Part shown: piece by piece, positions 1-8,941 of the stretch | Layout of the letters: each line of letters begins with the position of its first letter | How positions within the stretch are numbered: position 1 is the first letter of the stretch | NCBI GenBank assembly: GCA_964419335.1 | Contig: CAYQOX010000002.1 | Span: 100,027-164,026 of the forward strand | Direction: 5' to 3' | Origin: CAYQOX01 sp964419335 | GTDB lineage: Bacteria > Hinthialibacterota > Hinthialibacteria > Hinthialibacterales > Hinthialibacteraceae | Length of the DNA: 64,000 nt | Made by a program: the position numbers and the translations under genes | The notes under the pieces: model-generated | What the model saw: the letters and a program-made list of their open reading frames with translations, nothing else | The model's database searches: none | What the model was told of the DNA's origin: nothing

Positions 1-1260
1 GATAAGGTCAATGACTTGATCCTGATTCCTGACGCCAGCACCTCTCCTTCCACGATCGCGGTTTATCACTCTTCCGACACGAGTAACCCCGCGGCCAATC
101 TTCATGGTTACCAATCTCCCAACGGAACTCTCTTTTTACCCGCGGATGCCGCGGCATGGACGGATGAAAACGAAGAAACCTATATTTTCGTGACGGATAG
201 TTCGGCCTATCGCATTGTCGTATTTAAGATGGGAGGCGAAGGAGAAATCCCAGGGGGCAATGGTTCAGATACAGAACCAGATCATCCTTTTGCCTTTGTC
301 AACGATTTCGAAACCGTGCTTGATACCGGTGCTCCTATGGCGTTGGCCGCCGATGCGAATGGTGGGCTTTATTATACTCTATTTTCAACCCCCGAAGCCA
401 ACATGACTGGCTGTTATTACCTCGCCGATCCATTAAACGAATCCGGTCTGGAACAGCATCTCTTGGTCGATGACGGGGCCGATATGGAGGTACCCGCCAA
501 TCGGGGATTTATGGGAGTGACTGTGGATGACGAAGGGTACATCTATCTCACCATGGAAACCGGCCAAGCAGATTCATCCAATGTGCGGAAAATACAACCC
601 GCCCCGGACTTCGGGTTAGACGATGTTTTCGGCGGAGGGATTCTCTTTTATAACAAACGCATGAATGGCATCGATTTTCTTGGGAATGATATTGTAGCCG
701 TAAGTACGTTTGATTCGGTGGAATTCTTAGCGGCCGAGGATGGAACTTCGTTGTACGAAATTTCTGGTGGTCAAACTTACCAGCGCGATTTGGCCTATAA
801 CCCCGAGAATGGTGATATTTACTTATCGCGCAATAGTCAAAAACCAAACGAAGCCATTGGGAGTGTGAATTTGCTGACCGGGGGGAATGTCGACAACGTG
901 GAAAGGTATAGCGAGTTTCAAAATCACTTCATCCCGCGGGGCGGCATTGGGGGCACTTATGGAGCGAATAGTCAATTAATCGAGTATGACGCGATGAATC
1001 ATCACCTCATTGTTCCTGATTATTCAGGCGCTCAACCCATGATGGCGTTTTATAATCCCGATCAACCGGAAGAGCCTCTTGCGCTGGTGGATGGAAGTGA
1101 ATCAGACAATGGTCCCTTTGAAACGCCGACCGATGCGGTCGTGGTGCATACGCCTCAAGAAGAAACTTTCGTGTTTATCTCTGATATGGGCACTCGGAGA
1201 ATTTATGTCTATCAAACTCGGGGAGAAACGGGTATTGACGACTGGGAAATTTATGAATAA
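1..1260 (+). CDS. Beta-propeller (NHL/SMP-30-like) protein, C-terminal part
   Basis: The reading frame is open from base 1, so the gene starts before the window and only the last 419 codons are seen. The protein has recurring short beta-strand units of the type FVTDSSAYRIVVFKM and FISDMGTRRIYVYQT, spaced as in NHL or SMP-30-like propeller blades, with aspartate-rich loops between them. It ends in a short acidic tail (DDWEIYE). I infer an extracytoplasmic propeller because many secreted proteins of this genome have that fold; the signal peptide, if any, lies outside the window. No catalytic residues are recognisable, so no enzyme activity is assigned. About 165 bases separate it from the pilin gene downstream. 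Confidence 0.6.
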   Translation, partial: DKVNDLILIPDASTSPSTIAVYHSSDTSNPAANLHGYQSPNGTLFLPADAAAWTDENEETYIFVTDSSAYRIVVFKMGGEGEIPGGNGSDTEPDHPFAFVNDFETVLDTGAPMALAADANGGLYYTLFSTPEANMTGCYYLADPLNESGLEQHLLVDDGADMEVPANRGFMGVTVDDEGYIYLTMETGQADSSNVRKIQPAPDFGLDDVFGGGILFYNKRMNGIDFLGNDIVAVSTFDSVEFLAAEDGTSLYEISGGQTYQRDLAYNPENGDIYLSRNSQKPNEAIGSVNLLTGGNVDNVERYSEFQNHFIPRGGIGGTYGANSQLIEYDAMNHHLIVPDYSGAQPMMAFYNPDQPEEPLALVDGSESDNGPFETPTDAVVVHTPQEETFVFISDMGTRRIYVYQTRGETGIDDWEIYE

Positions 1261-1362
1261 GTTCTACAGCGATCGTCGTTCTCGGATGAGTTAGATTTCC
1301 GTATTGGTTCGAGTAAGTGAGCCTCATGGTTGCATTGCATAGGCAGATTGTGTGAGTCAAGT

Positions 1363-1368
1363 TATAAT
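1363..1368 (+). promoter_or_regulatory. Possible -10 box for the pilin-like gene
   Basis: A perfect TATAAT lies 57 bases before the pilin start. No convincing -35 box is found 16-18 bases upstream, so this is a weak call. A short dyad, GAGTTTAAAACTC at 1407-1419, overlaps the AAGGAG ribosome-binding site and could hide it in a small hairpin. Confidence 0.25.
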
Positions 1369-1424
1369 ATAAATAAGAATTGTTATTTTATTGATATCAG
1401 AAAAAGGAGTTTAAAACTCACACT

Positions 1425-2000
1425 ATGATTTACACCAAGGCTTTTACACTCATTGAATTATTGATTGTCGTTGCGATTATCGGAATTCTCGCAGCGATTG
1501 CGGTGCCGAACTTTTTGAATGCACAGGTGCGGGCAAAAATCGCCGGCGCAGAGGCGGATATGCGGAATATAGGCACCGCCCTTGAGATGTACCGGTTAGA
1601 CTATGGCAAAGCCCCCCGCACTTATACCGAAGGGTGTTATGAAGGTCCATGCCAAGGTTCGCAAATGTCGCGTTTTGCGCGTTTATCGAAACTCACTACG
1701 CCGATCTCTTTTATGTCATCCGTTCCGGAAGACAAGTTTAACACGCAGGAATTACAGGGTCTTTCCTCTGAACCCTTAAATACTTATCCCTATTGGGAAC
1801 CGGGGTTTGCAGATAATTATCGAAACGAAAACGCCTTGGGACGTCACTTCAAAAATCAGGCGCGTCCCAATGGTCAATGGGCCCTCATGAGCTACGGTCC
1901 CGATGGGGACTTCGAAGCAGCCGGAGGAGGCGATTTGGCACCTTATGATCCCTCCAACGGTCTGGTATCGAACGGGGATATCATGCGTTTTGGATTATAA
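1425..2000 (+). CDS. Type IV pilin-like / pseudopilin protein
   Basis: This 191-residue protein has a very short leader (MIYTKA) followed by FTLIELLIVVAIIGILAAIAVP, the classic class III signal of prepilins, with the conserved glutamate at +5. The residue just before the cleavage site is Ala where Gly is usual. The next segment (about residues 33-60) is an amphipathic helix with a pattern common in pilin-like proteins of candidate phyla. A C-terminal motif, MSYGPDGDFEAAGGGD, resembles the calcium loop of GspG-type pseudopilins. It stands alone on the plus strand, about 15 kb from the gspG of the T2SS operon. It could be an extra pseudopilin of that system or the subunit of a separate fibre. 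The start follows AAGGAG with a long 15-base spacer. Confidence 0.85.
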   Translation: MIYTKAFTLIELLIVVAIIGILAAIAVPNFLNAQVRAKIAGAEADMRNIGTALEMYRLDYGKAPRTYTEGCYEGPCQGSQMSRFARLSKLTTPISFMSSVPEDKFNTQELQGLSSEPLNTYPYWEPGFADNYRNENALGRHFKNQARPNGQWALMSYGPDGDFEAAGGGDLAPYDPSNGLVSNGDIMRFGL

Positions 2001-2022
2001 AAAGGGATGAAAACATAATCAT

Positions 2023-2051
2023 GGAGGAGGAATAGAACTTCCTCCTCCTTT
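2023..2051. terminator. Hairpin terminator between convergent genes
   Basis: A perfect 10-base stem, GGAGGAGGAA paired with TTCCTCCTCC, has a 6-base loop and is followed by TTT. It lies between the pilin gene and the convergent response-regulator gene and may end transcription from both sides. Confidence 0.7.
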
Positions 2052-2077
2052 ATGTTAGTTCAAAAGTAATGTTTGTA

Positions 2078-3448
2078 TTAATCGACTTTATAGCCTTGCT
2101 GAAGGTAGCGTTGGAGTTTATACGTCAGCGCTCGGCGACTGATTCCTAACTCCTTAGCCGTTTCGGTACGATTATTATTGTTGTTACGCAGCGAATTGAG
2201 AATCGCTTCGCGTTCAATATCTTCCAGTTTGACTCTGTGATACTCTTGTTCCTGATTCACATTATTCAATACACTCTGAGTAATACGTTTCGGGAGATGC
2301 TCGGGGATGATGAGATCGCCCCGCGCCATCAGGGTTGCGCGCTCCATCGCATTGCGTAATTCACGAATATTTCCCGGCCAGGAATATTCTTCCAAACAAC
2401 GAACGACAGTCGTAGACAGCCGCGGATTTCCCTCCATAAACTGCGAGGCAAAGTAATTCGCTAACGGGATAATATCTTCATGACGTTCCCGCAGAGAGGG
2501 GATGTAAATTTCCATTACATTCAAGCGAAAAAACAGATCCTCGCGAAAGTTTCCTTTTTCCACTTCTTGTTCTAAATTGCGGTTGGTGGCGGTTAAGATG
2601 CGCGCATCGGTAACATGAACTTTGTTGGAACCAATACGCTGGAAAGTTCCATCCTGGATGATGCGTAATAATTTGGCTTGGAGGGAAGGAGACATTTCAG
2701 CGATTTCGTCGAGCAGCAAGGTTCCGCCAGCGGCTTCTTCGAAGCGCCCAATGCGTTGCTGAGTAGCCCCTGTGAAGGCGCCTTTTTCATGCCCGAAAAG
2801 TTCACTCTCCAGCAAATGCTCGGGGATGGCGGCGCAATTCACTTTGATCAGAGGGGCTTGCGATCGGGGGCTCCATTCATGAATCACATCGGCAATAATC
2901 TCTTTACCTACCCCGCTTTCTCCAGTGATCAAAATGCGGCTGTCGGAGCGAGCCACCAACGCGGTTTCACGAAACACCTCTTGGGTCACTGGGCTTTTAG
3001 CTACCACATAATCGGGAAGGGAAAGATCATCCGGGAAGCGTACTTTTTCTTCACGATCAATCCCTAAAGCTTTTTGAACGGAGGCCATTAATTCATCCAG
3101 ATCGATCGGTTTCTCCAAATAATTGACAGCCCCATCTTGCATGGCTTTGACGGCATCACGTATATCCGCATACGCCGTTACCAGTAAAACCGGTAAGGTA
3201 GGAGAATGCTTTCTCGCTTCCCGCAAGGTTTCTAAACCCGATAAGCCGGGCATTCGAACATCTGTAATTAAGACATGAATCTCTTTCTCTTTTTGTATGA
3301 TCCCCAGGGCCTCTTCTCCAGAGGCCGCATTAAGAATCTTAAATTCTTGGGAAGAAAGAAATGACGTTAACAGATTCCGTTGACTCGCGTCATCATCCAC
3401 CACGAGAATACGGTATTTTGAATGATCGACTTTTGTTGAAGTACCCAT
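2078..3448 (-). CDS. NtrC-family sigma-54 response regulator
   Basis: The protein (456 aa) has three parts in order: a receiver domain (about 1-130) with acidic pocket VVDDD and phospho-acceptor Asp63 in ITDVRMPG; a sigma-54 AAA+ domain (about 150-380) with Walker A GESGVGKE, the sigma-54 contact loop GAFTGA near residue 222 and Walker B LLLDEI; and a Fis-type helix-turn-helix at the C-terminus (TAKELGISRRALTYKL). It should activate sigma-54 promoters after phosphorylation. It starts 4 bases after the sensor-kinase stop codon, so the two are co-transcribed and are very likely cognate partners. They sit at the distal end of the T2SS operon, which suggests regulation of secretion or pilin genes, but no clear -24/-12 sigma-54 promoter was found in the window. 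Confidence 0.95.
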   Translation of the reverse strand: MGTSTKVDHSKYRILVVDDDASQRNLLTSFLSSQEFKILNAASGEEALGIIQKEKEIHVLITDVRMPGLSGLETLREARKHSPTLPVLLVTAYADIRDAVKAMQDGAVNYLEKPIDLDELMASVQKALGIDREEKVRFPDDLSLPDYVVAKSPVTQEVFRETALVARSDSRILITGESGVGKEIIADVIHEWSPRSQAPLIKVNCAAIPEHLLESELFGHEKGAFTGATQQRIGRFEEAAGGTLLLDEIAEMSPSLQAKLLRIIQDGTFQRIGSNKVHVTDARILTATNRNLEQEVEKGNFREDLFFRLNVMEIYIPSLRERHEDIIPLANYFASQFMEGNPRLSTTVVRCLEEYSWPGNIRELRNAMERATLMARGDLIIPEHLPKRITQSVLNNVNQEQEYHRVKLEDIEREAILNSLRNNNNNRTETAKELGISRRALTYKLQRYLQQGYKVD

Positions 3449-3452
3449 ACCA

Positions 3453-5057
3453 TCAACCTTTGTTTACTCTACGTATACCCGAAATCATAAAGCAGGCGCC
3501 CACTTCGGCACTGGGATTGTATTTTATATCCCAACCATGGGCGGATACAATCTGATTAACCACCGCCAGTCCTAATCCTGTACCTTTTTCGCGAGTCGTG
3601 AAGTAAGGTTGAAAGATTTTTCCCCGGTTCTCGGTCGGGACTCCAGGGCCGTTGTCTTCGATATAAAACCGTAATCGATGATCTTTTTCCTCTTCACTAC
3701 GCAAACGAATGACACCGCCTTCTTCTACAGACTGAATCGCATTGAGTAATAGGTTAAATAGAATTTGACGAAGCAAGGCTTCATCTGCTTCAATGTTTGT
3801 CTCCGGGATTTGATCATGGATATCGAGGTTTTTATCTTCAATGTCGGAAATCAAAGTTTGTTTTACATCTTGAATGACGGAGGTGAGGTTCACAATCCGG
3901 GGTTTGGGCTCACAAGGTTTGGAAAAATTAATGAATTCATTGAGCTGAGCGGTTACCCGATCCACTTCTTCGCTAATTTGAGTCGCTTGGTTGCGTACTT
4001 CACCGCTGGTGTGCTCATCCCGGGCGATAAATTGCGCCAGGCCGCGAACCAGGTTTAGGGGATTACGGGTTTCGTGGGCTAATCCCGCAGCAGCAAGGTT
4101 CATTTTTCGTAAGTACATATTCATTTCATTCGCTCGCACCAGGCGCAGTTGTAAATCGGAAGTCCGCATCAGATTACGCCAAACCAAAGCAAATCCTAAA
4201 AAAGCAAAAAAGGCGAAACCGATAATCGAAGCCCGCACCCAAATGTCCTTCCTAACCTGCTCACGAAATTTTTGCGTGGACATTTCAATAATAAAACCGT
4301 GTAAACCTACCTTTTGCAACAGGGCTTGATAGTCCTCTGGATCCATTCCCGGAGGACGCCGAAATAACCACGGGGGACGGCCGCGATGAGAATCGGGTCC
4401 AGAGCGACTTCGCCCGCCGCTTACCGTCTCTTGATCCTCCTGCTGTTCGGAAGTTCCATCCGCAATTTCACGAGAACTGTCGCGAGGTTCTCTTGCGCGC
4501 TCTTCTTCATCATTCTGCGACTCGTCGCGCGCGTTCTCATCACGACCTCGTCGTGGACGCCCATCGTCGTCTCGGTTTCTTGGTGGCCGGGGACGCATCT
4601 GACGCATGATTTCTTGATCCTCTTCAGATAAGATGAGCGTGGGTGGATCCGCTCCTTTCCATCGTGGATCGATCCCTAAATCGACAAGATTGAAAACCCA
4701 TACGGATTCTTTACCCCATTTCAACCCCGCTTCGGTTAAGTTTTGGAATTGCGTGATATCCACATCTCCCGCCGAGGTTACCACTTCACCATTAGCATTA
4801 AACAACACGACAGACTTTAAATCCTCGGATTGAATCAAGTCGAAAAGGGCTGATTCCAACCGAGGCTCAAAGACCACGCCGCCAAATAAGCGCTGCGATC
4901 GGATGACGACCGCGAGCGTATTGGCGATATCTTGAGCGCGATTCAATAAATGCTTCCGTCCGCCAGCCACATAACGTTGATGCTCAAACAATTGCCATGC
5001 GACGACGCTCAGAAATAAGAGAATGAGAATGACGGGGACGATTCGTTTTGAGAACAT
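3453..5057 (-). CDS. Membrane sensor histidine kinase (NtrB-like output)
   Basis: This 534-residue protein has a transmembrane helix at about 7-22, a periplasmic sensor region, a second helix at about 276-296, then a HisKA domain with His328 in AHETRNPL and a HATPase domain with N box (NLLLNAIQ), G1 (DNGPGVP) and G2 (GTGLGLAVV). It should phosphorylate the regulator encoded 4 bases downstream. The periplasmic part contains an odd, highly charged stretch at about residues 152-219, rich in Arg, Asp, Glu, Ser and Pro, similar in composition to segments in other proteins of this operon. It begins 18 bases after the secretin stop codon, so it is probably the penultimate gene of the T2SS transcription unit. 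The signal sensed cannot be read from the sequence. Confidence 0.93.
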   Translation of the reverse strand: MFSKRIVPVILILLFLSVVAWQLFEHQRYVAGGRKHLLNRAQDIANTLAVVIRSQRLFGGVVFEPRLESALFDLIQSEDLKSVVLFNANGEVVTSAGDVDITQFQNLTEAGLKWGKESVWVFNLVDLGIDPRWKGADPPTLILSEEDQEIMRQMRPRPPRNRDDDGRPRRGRDENARDESQNDEEERAREPRDSSREIADGTSEQQEDQETVSGGRSRSGPDSHRGRPPWLFRRPPGMDPEDYQALLQKVGLHGFIIEMSTQKFREQVRKDIWVRASIIGFAFFAFLGFALVWRNLMRTSDLQLRLVRANEMNMYLRKMNLAAAGLAHETRNPLNLVRGLAQFIARDEHTSGEVRNQATQISEEVDRVTAQLNEFINFSKPCEPKPRIVNLTSVIQDVKQTLISDIEDKNLDIHDQIPETNIEADEALLRQILFNLLLNAIQSVEEGGVIRLRSEEEKDHRLRFYIEDNGPGVPTENRGKIFQPYFTTREKGTGLGLAVVNQIVSAHGWDIKYNPSAEVGACFMISGIRRVNKG

Positions 5058-5075
5058 GTGCTTTTCCTCGAGGTC

Positions 5076-6308
5076 TTACATGGGACGTCCTTTACTGTTT
5101 CGATTTGAATTGAGGAATCCGGAGGGTTTGGAATCCTCATTCTTTTCGTCATCATTTGCTTCAACTTGGTCTTCGCTTTGTTCTTCTACGGCTTCGAGTC
5201 GCTCTTCTGGTTCGTCCAATCCTTTGGTGTAATCTTTTATATATTTATCGAGTTCTTGTTCTGAGAAAGTCTCCGGTAATAGTTCTGATTCTCTCTTTTC
5301 ATTCTGGGTCATTTCGCTTAAATTGGCTGGACCTTCGACCACATAGGGAGTAAGGAAAATCATCAACTCGGTTTTGTAATTATCCTTGATGGTACGCTGA
5401 AAAGCCATTCCTAACAGAGGGATATCTCCCAGAAGAGGAATCTTTCTCTTAGTTTCACTGATGTTATCTTCCATCATGCCGCCAATTACGACGGTTTGCC
5501 CATTGGGGGTTACAACCACGGTATCGGCTGCCCGTTTGGAAAACACCGGAGTATCCACAGTCGTAGAAATGGGAACCGTTTCTTCAGAGATACTTGAGAT
5601 TTCGGGAGAAAGAATCATCTCCACCAAACCTTTTTTGGTGATAAACGGGGTCACACGTAGGATGATCCCAATATCTTCATACTCCACCGTATTAATGGTT
5701 AGGCCATCCTCGGTGATCCGGCTGCTGGTAATCAGAGGGACTTCTTTACCCACGGTGATTATCGCTTCTTGGTTATTTCGGGTTAAGATTGAGGGGCGGG
5801 AAAGGATTTCCATGCGCCCTTTCTCGGAAATCGCCCGGATGGTGACATTCACATCCCTTTCCAGGATGCGGTAGAAGCCTCCTTGTGGCTGAGCCGCTAA
5901 ACCAAAGGCGGTTTCAAATACATTCGAGCCGGGGCGATCGTTGTTGATATCAATTTCTCCTTCGACTCCAACATCAAGTTCATCTCGATAAGTCACTTCG
6001 ACGAAGACCACTTTGATCAAGACTTGCTGTACGGGACGATCGAGATTTTCAATAATTTTTTTTATGTGTTCATTGGTATACTCATCGGTAATCACGATAA
6101 TTGAACGTGAATCGTGGTCGGCTTCAATAATCGCTTCTCCGATGGTTCCATGCGAATAGTAAGTTCGTTGGGTCCCTGTTGTGGACGTAGTGGTATTTCC
6201 CCCGGTATTAATACCAAATCCACCAAAGCGTTGAGCGAAGGTATCGCCCACACCGGAAAGAAGCAAAATGAGTAAGAGCGTGTTAAGAGTTAGAGTTGAT
6301 CGTTTCAT
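5076..6308 (-). CDS. gspD: Secretin pore domain protein (GspD C-terminal half)
   Basis: This 410-residue protein has its own signal peptide (about 1-25, ending FAQ), a Gly/Thr-rich linker, half of a secretin N-type ring domain (about 50-100, EHIKKIIENLDRP) and then the full secretin domain (about 100-325). The secretin signatures are clear: VVTPNGQTVVIGGMM, KIPLLGDIPLLGMAF and ELMIFLTPYVV. It should form the outer-membrane channel of the T2SS. Most of the periplasmic N domains that precede this part in a normal GspD of about 650-700 residues are encoded separately by the gene just upstream. The C-terminal 85 residues are acidic and probably disordered, and could act as a pilotin-binding or S-like region. 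The separate signal peptide argues against a simple frameshift. Confidence 0.9.
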   Translation of the reverse strand: MKRSTLTLNTLLLILLLSGVGDTFAQRFGGFGINTGGNTTTSTTGTQRTYYSHGTIGEAIIEADHDSRSIIVITDEYTNEHIKKIIENLDRPVQQVLIKVVFVEVTYRDELDVGVEGEIDINNDRPGSNVFETAFGLAAQPQGGFYRILERDVNVTIRAISEKGRMEILSRPSILTRNNQEAIITVGKEVPLITSSRITEDGLTINTVEYEDIGIILRVTPFITKKGLVEMILSPEISSISEETVPISTTVDTPVFSKRAADTVVVTPNGQTVVIGGMMEDNISETKRKIPLLGDIPLLGMAFQRTIKDNYKTELMIFLTPYVVEGPANLSEMTQNEKRESELLPETFSEQELDKYIKDYTKGLDEPEERLEAVEEQSEDQVEANDDEKNEDSKPSGFLNSNRNSKGRPM

Positions 6309-6362
6309 GACAACAACCTCACCTTCTTTTATTGATTAGCAATGACGAGATCGCTTTCAAAT

Positions 6363-7784
6363 TTATTGTTGGCGATTGGTTTGGAACTGCTGGGTATCAA
6401 CATTTACGTTACGATTCGATAATGTATTTTGATTGGTCGTGGCTGTATTGCGATTGATGTTCATGTTTTGTGTTTCGAAAATATTGCGTAATATCTCCGC
6501 TACGTTTTCCACATCGGCAAATTCCAAATTATAGACATAAACCTTTTGGGTTCGCGCATCATCTTGATCCAAACGTTCGATCATTTGCTCGATCTGAGTC
6601 ATGGTTTCTTCTGAAGCCAGGACAATCACCGAGTTGGTGCGCTGGTCCGCCGTCGCGCGGACCGTATTCTCGCGTAGTTTGCGTTCGCTGGTGTCATTGC
6701 CTTGATTTCCCTGATCACGCCCAAAGGGTCCTCGACCGAAACGGGGCATAAACTGGTTCTGCTGTTGTTGTGATTCGTCAGGAAAGAGTTCGGTAATTTG
6801 TTCGGCGACTTCAAACGCATCGGCATGCTCCAACTTAAAGACTTGCACTTCGGTCAAATCTTTTTGCACCGTATCAATCTGATTGACCAACTGCTCGATC
6901 ATGGGCATGTATTCTTCGGCCGCGCTGACGACCAGGGAATTAGTATTTTCATCCGCCACGGCAACAACTCGTGAGGCCGCTTTTCTTGCTTCACTGCTGC
7001 CCTGGTCGTCGTCATCGCCGCGACCGCCACGTCCGGGCGGACCAAAACGAGGGCGACGGTCATCATCGTCTTGATCCACTTCAAAAAGTTCATTTACAAT
7101 ATTTGCCAGTTCAGTCGCGTCTGAAAAATCTAAAGGAAAGACGCGGATTGTTGCAATGCTGGAAATCGAAGTGTCCAAGGAACGAATGATCTTAACCATG
7201 CGGTAGATATTGCTTTGCGTATCGGTGATGATCACCGCATTGCTGCTTTGGTTCGCGGTCATGCTGGCATATTCCGGTAAAAGGGGAGAAAGATTATCCA
7301 GCAGTTGGGTTGCATCGGCGTGACGGACAGGGATAATCTGGGTCACGGTTTCATCCGTACGAGGAATTTCTTCTGGATTGTTTCCGATTTTGACCGGGAT
7401 ATCTTTAATCTTGGCTTCTTCCCGGGGAACAATGGTCAAGGTGCGATCACGACGAATCGCAGCGTACCCTTTCTCATGGAGAACGGTGTTCAACAGCTCC
7501 ACGGCTTCCTGCGAGGTTAGAGATTGATGGCTCCATGCATCGATGGGACCGTCGATTTCCGCTTGCTTGATGATGATGAATCCCGCCGCTTCGCTGAGGT
7601 AATCCAAGACCGTATCTAAACTTGCACCGCGGAAATCCATCTGAATTTTGTCATTCGCTTTGGGAGGCTCTTCTCCTAAAATTTGATTGGCCTCTTCTTC
7701 AGAATCAGTTTCCTGTGTCCAAAGAGGGGATGTAACGATGAGACTCAATACAATAAATAGGGAAAACCATAATTTCTTTTTCAT
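6363..7784 (-). CDS. Secretin N-domain protein (GspD N0-N1-N2-N3-like half)
   Basis: A signal peptide (about 1-24) is followed by an N0-like domain (about 45-115: DFRGASLDTVLDYLSEAAG) and a series of secretin_N repeats (about 145-205, 215-330 and 315-440), marked by repeated NSVIV/NAVII strand motifs and I(E/R)xLD endings. There is no pore domain: the protein ends in an Asn/Gln/Thr-rich tail. I infer that it builds the periplasmic rings of the secretin and binds GspC, while the next gene supplies the barrel. Two low-complexity inserts, GPPGRGGRGDDDDQ (about 245) and RFGRGPFGRDQGNQG (about 350), lie in loops between repeats. Its start overlaps the gspC-like stop by 4 bases, and 54 bases separate it from the pore gene. 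Confidence 0.85.
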   Translation of the reverse strand: MKKKLWFSLFIVLSLIVTSPLWTQETDSEEEANQILGEEPPKANDKIQMDFRGASLDTVLDYLSEAAGFIIIKQAEIDGPIDAWSHQSLTSQEAVELLNTVLHEKGYAAIRRDRTLTIVPREEAKIKDIPVKIGNNPEEIPRTDETVTQIIPVRHADATQLLDNLSPLLPEYASMTANQSSNAVIITDTQSNIYRMVKIIRSLDTSISSIATIRVFPLDFSDATELANIVNELFEVDQDDDDRRPRFGPPGRGGRGDDDDQGSSEARKAASRVVAVADENTNSLVVSAAEEYMPMIEQLVNQIDTVQKDLTEVQVFKLEHADAFEVAEQITELFPDESQQQQNQFMPRFGRGPFGRDQGNQGNDTSERKLRENTVRATADQRTNSVIVLASEETMTQIEQMIERLDQDDARTQKVYVYNLEFADVENVAEILRNIFETQNMNINRNTATTNQNTLSNRNVNVDTQQFQTNRQQ

Positions 7785-8392
7785 TGCTCCAACTCCTGTC
7801 TTCGTCGTTCCATAAGTTTATTGAGTAAATCATCGGTGGATGAATCATCGGTGGAACTTGATTCCGTTTGTCTTTCTCTTTCTCTGGATGAGGATTCTCT
7901 TGATGTATCTCTTTGTGCCAGGGAAGTGGGACGGGCTTGGTCGGAGATACTCCAGGATTCTCCTTCTTTGCGAGTAAGAGCTCTTCCTACCTTGAGTGCC
8001 AGGGTCTGTTCTTCGTTTTGCAATGTAACGTTAGAAACTGTAATCGATGTAATGGTGCATCCACCGATGGTATCCCCGGCCTTGAGCACCCGACGAAAGC
8101 TGGTCGAGGTTCCCTCAAAAAAGGCGTAGGTGTTGGTTTCTGTAACGAGGGTGCCGACCAATACCAATTCCTCGGTTTTGGCGGGTTCTTCAACCGGTTC
8201 TGGTTCGGGCTCTTCAACATTCTTTTCCCGCTCAGGATTGAAGATATTCCGTTCGATGATGATTTGAAAAGCGCTGAAATCCATCCCAGGATTTTGTTCT
8301 CCCTCTTGAGAAGAAGAGTCCATGGCTGTCATTCCCAATAACAGGATGACAAAACCGGTTAGAAACGAATGAGTAAAAAACATGAGTTTCAT
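7781..8392 (-). CDS. gspC: GspC/PilP-like T2SS inner-membrane protein
   Basis: The protein (203 aa) has one N-terminal hydrophobic segment (about 9-24), a Pro/Glu-rich linker (VEEPEPEPVEEP) and a small beta-domain at about 70-140 with the pattern LVLVGTLV...AFF...RVLKAGDTIGGCTITSITVSNVTL, which matches the homology region of GspC and the PilP fold. In the T2SS this domain links the inner-membrane platform to the secretin N0 domain. No PDZ domain follows; instead there is a Ser/Arg-rich tail. It is placed after gspM and directly before the secretin genes, and overlaps the next gene by 4 bases, which supports the pairing with the secretin N-domain protein. Confidence 0.75.
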   Translation of the reverse strand: MKLMFFTHSFLTGFVILLLGMTAMDSSSQEGEQNPGMDFSAFQIIIERNIFNPEREKNVEEPEPEPVEEPAKTEELVLVGTLVTETNTYAFFEGTSTSFRRVLKAGDTIGGCTITSITVSNVTLQNEEQTLALKVGRALTRKEGESWSISDQARPTSLAQRDTSRESSSRERERQTESSSTDDSSTDDLLNKLMERRRQELEQ

Positions 8393-8394
8393 TT

Positions 8395-8937
8395 TTATCC
8401 CTCTTCCTTGTCTGCTTCAAACTGCACTCCGCTAACGATGATTTCCAGCATGAGGGACTGTCCCTGTTCATCACGGCTGGTGAGTTCCATATTCTCGACT
8501 TTGATACTTAGGTCATCGCGTTCAAGTTCATACAAGAACCGTGCGACTTCTTCGATTCCACCTTGTGCGATGGCGCGGCATTCCAGGGTTTTATACTCTT
8601 CATCCTCAAAGGTTTTCCATTGCGGTTTGAGAGAGACGAGATTAATTTCACTCTTATTGATCCATTGATCAAAGGACTTTAATACTTGATTCTCCGCTTG
8701 GGAAACACTTTCAGGCAAAGAATCGCGCTGCATCTCTCTCCAGCGTCGACGAATTTCGCGTTCCCGATTGATCAACAATTGCCCTTTGGAGAGTGATTTT
8801 TCCAATTGTTCCATCTCTTGCGCCCGGGCTTCCCAAAGACCCATTAAGGGGGTTACCACGGCTTTGTCTAAACCCAAGGCGGAAAGACAAATGATTGTTG
8901 TGAAGATCAATAGGCGTTCTCTGCTTTTTCCTTTCAT
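8395..8937 (-). CDS. gspM: GspM/PilO-like T2SS assembly protein
   Basis: A 180-residue protein with one N-terminal transmembrane helix (about 8-27), a coiled-coil stretch with many Glu, Arg and Gln (about 35-85) and a C-terminal ferredoxin-like domain (about 85-175: GGIEEVARFLYELERDDLSIKVE...LEIIVSGV). This is the layout of GspM and PilO. It should pair with the GspL-like protein encoded 4 bases upstream to hold the ATPase at the membrane. Sequence of this family is poorly conserved, so the call rests on architecture and position in the operon. Confidence 0.75.
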   Translation of the reverse strand: MKGKSRERLLIFTTIICLSALGLDKAVVTPLMGLWEARAQEMEQLEKSLSKGQLLINREREIRRRWREMQRDSLPESVSQAENQVLKSFDQWINKSEINLVSLKPQWKTFEDEEYKTLECRAIAQGGIEEVARFLYELERDDLSIKVENMELTSRDEQGQSLMLEIIVSGVQFEADKEEG

Positions 8938-8941
8938 GATC

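Noticed and set aside
1261..1424. Sigma-54 promoter before the pilin gene
   Set aside because: GG and GC pairs are present but their spacing is 9 instead of the required 12 bases between -24 and -12 cores.
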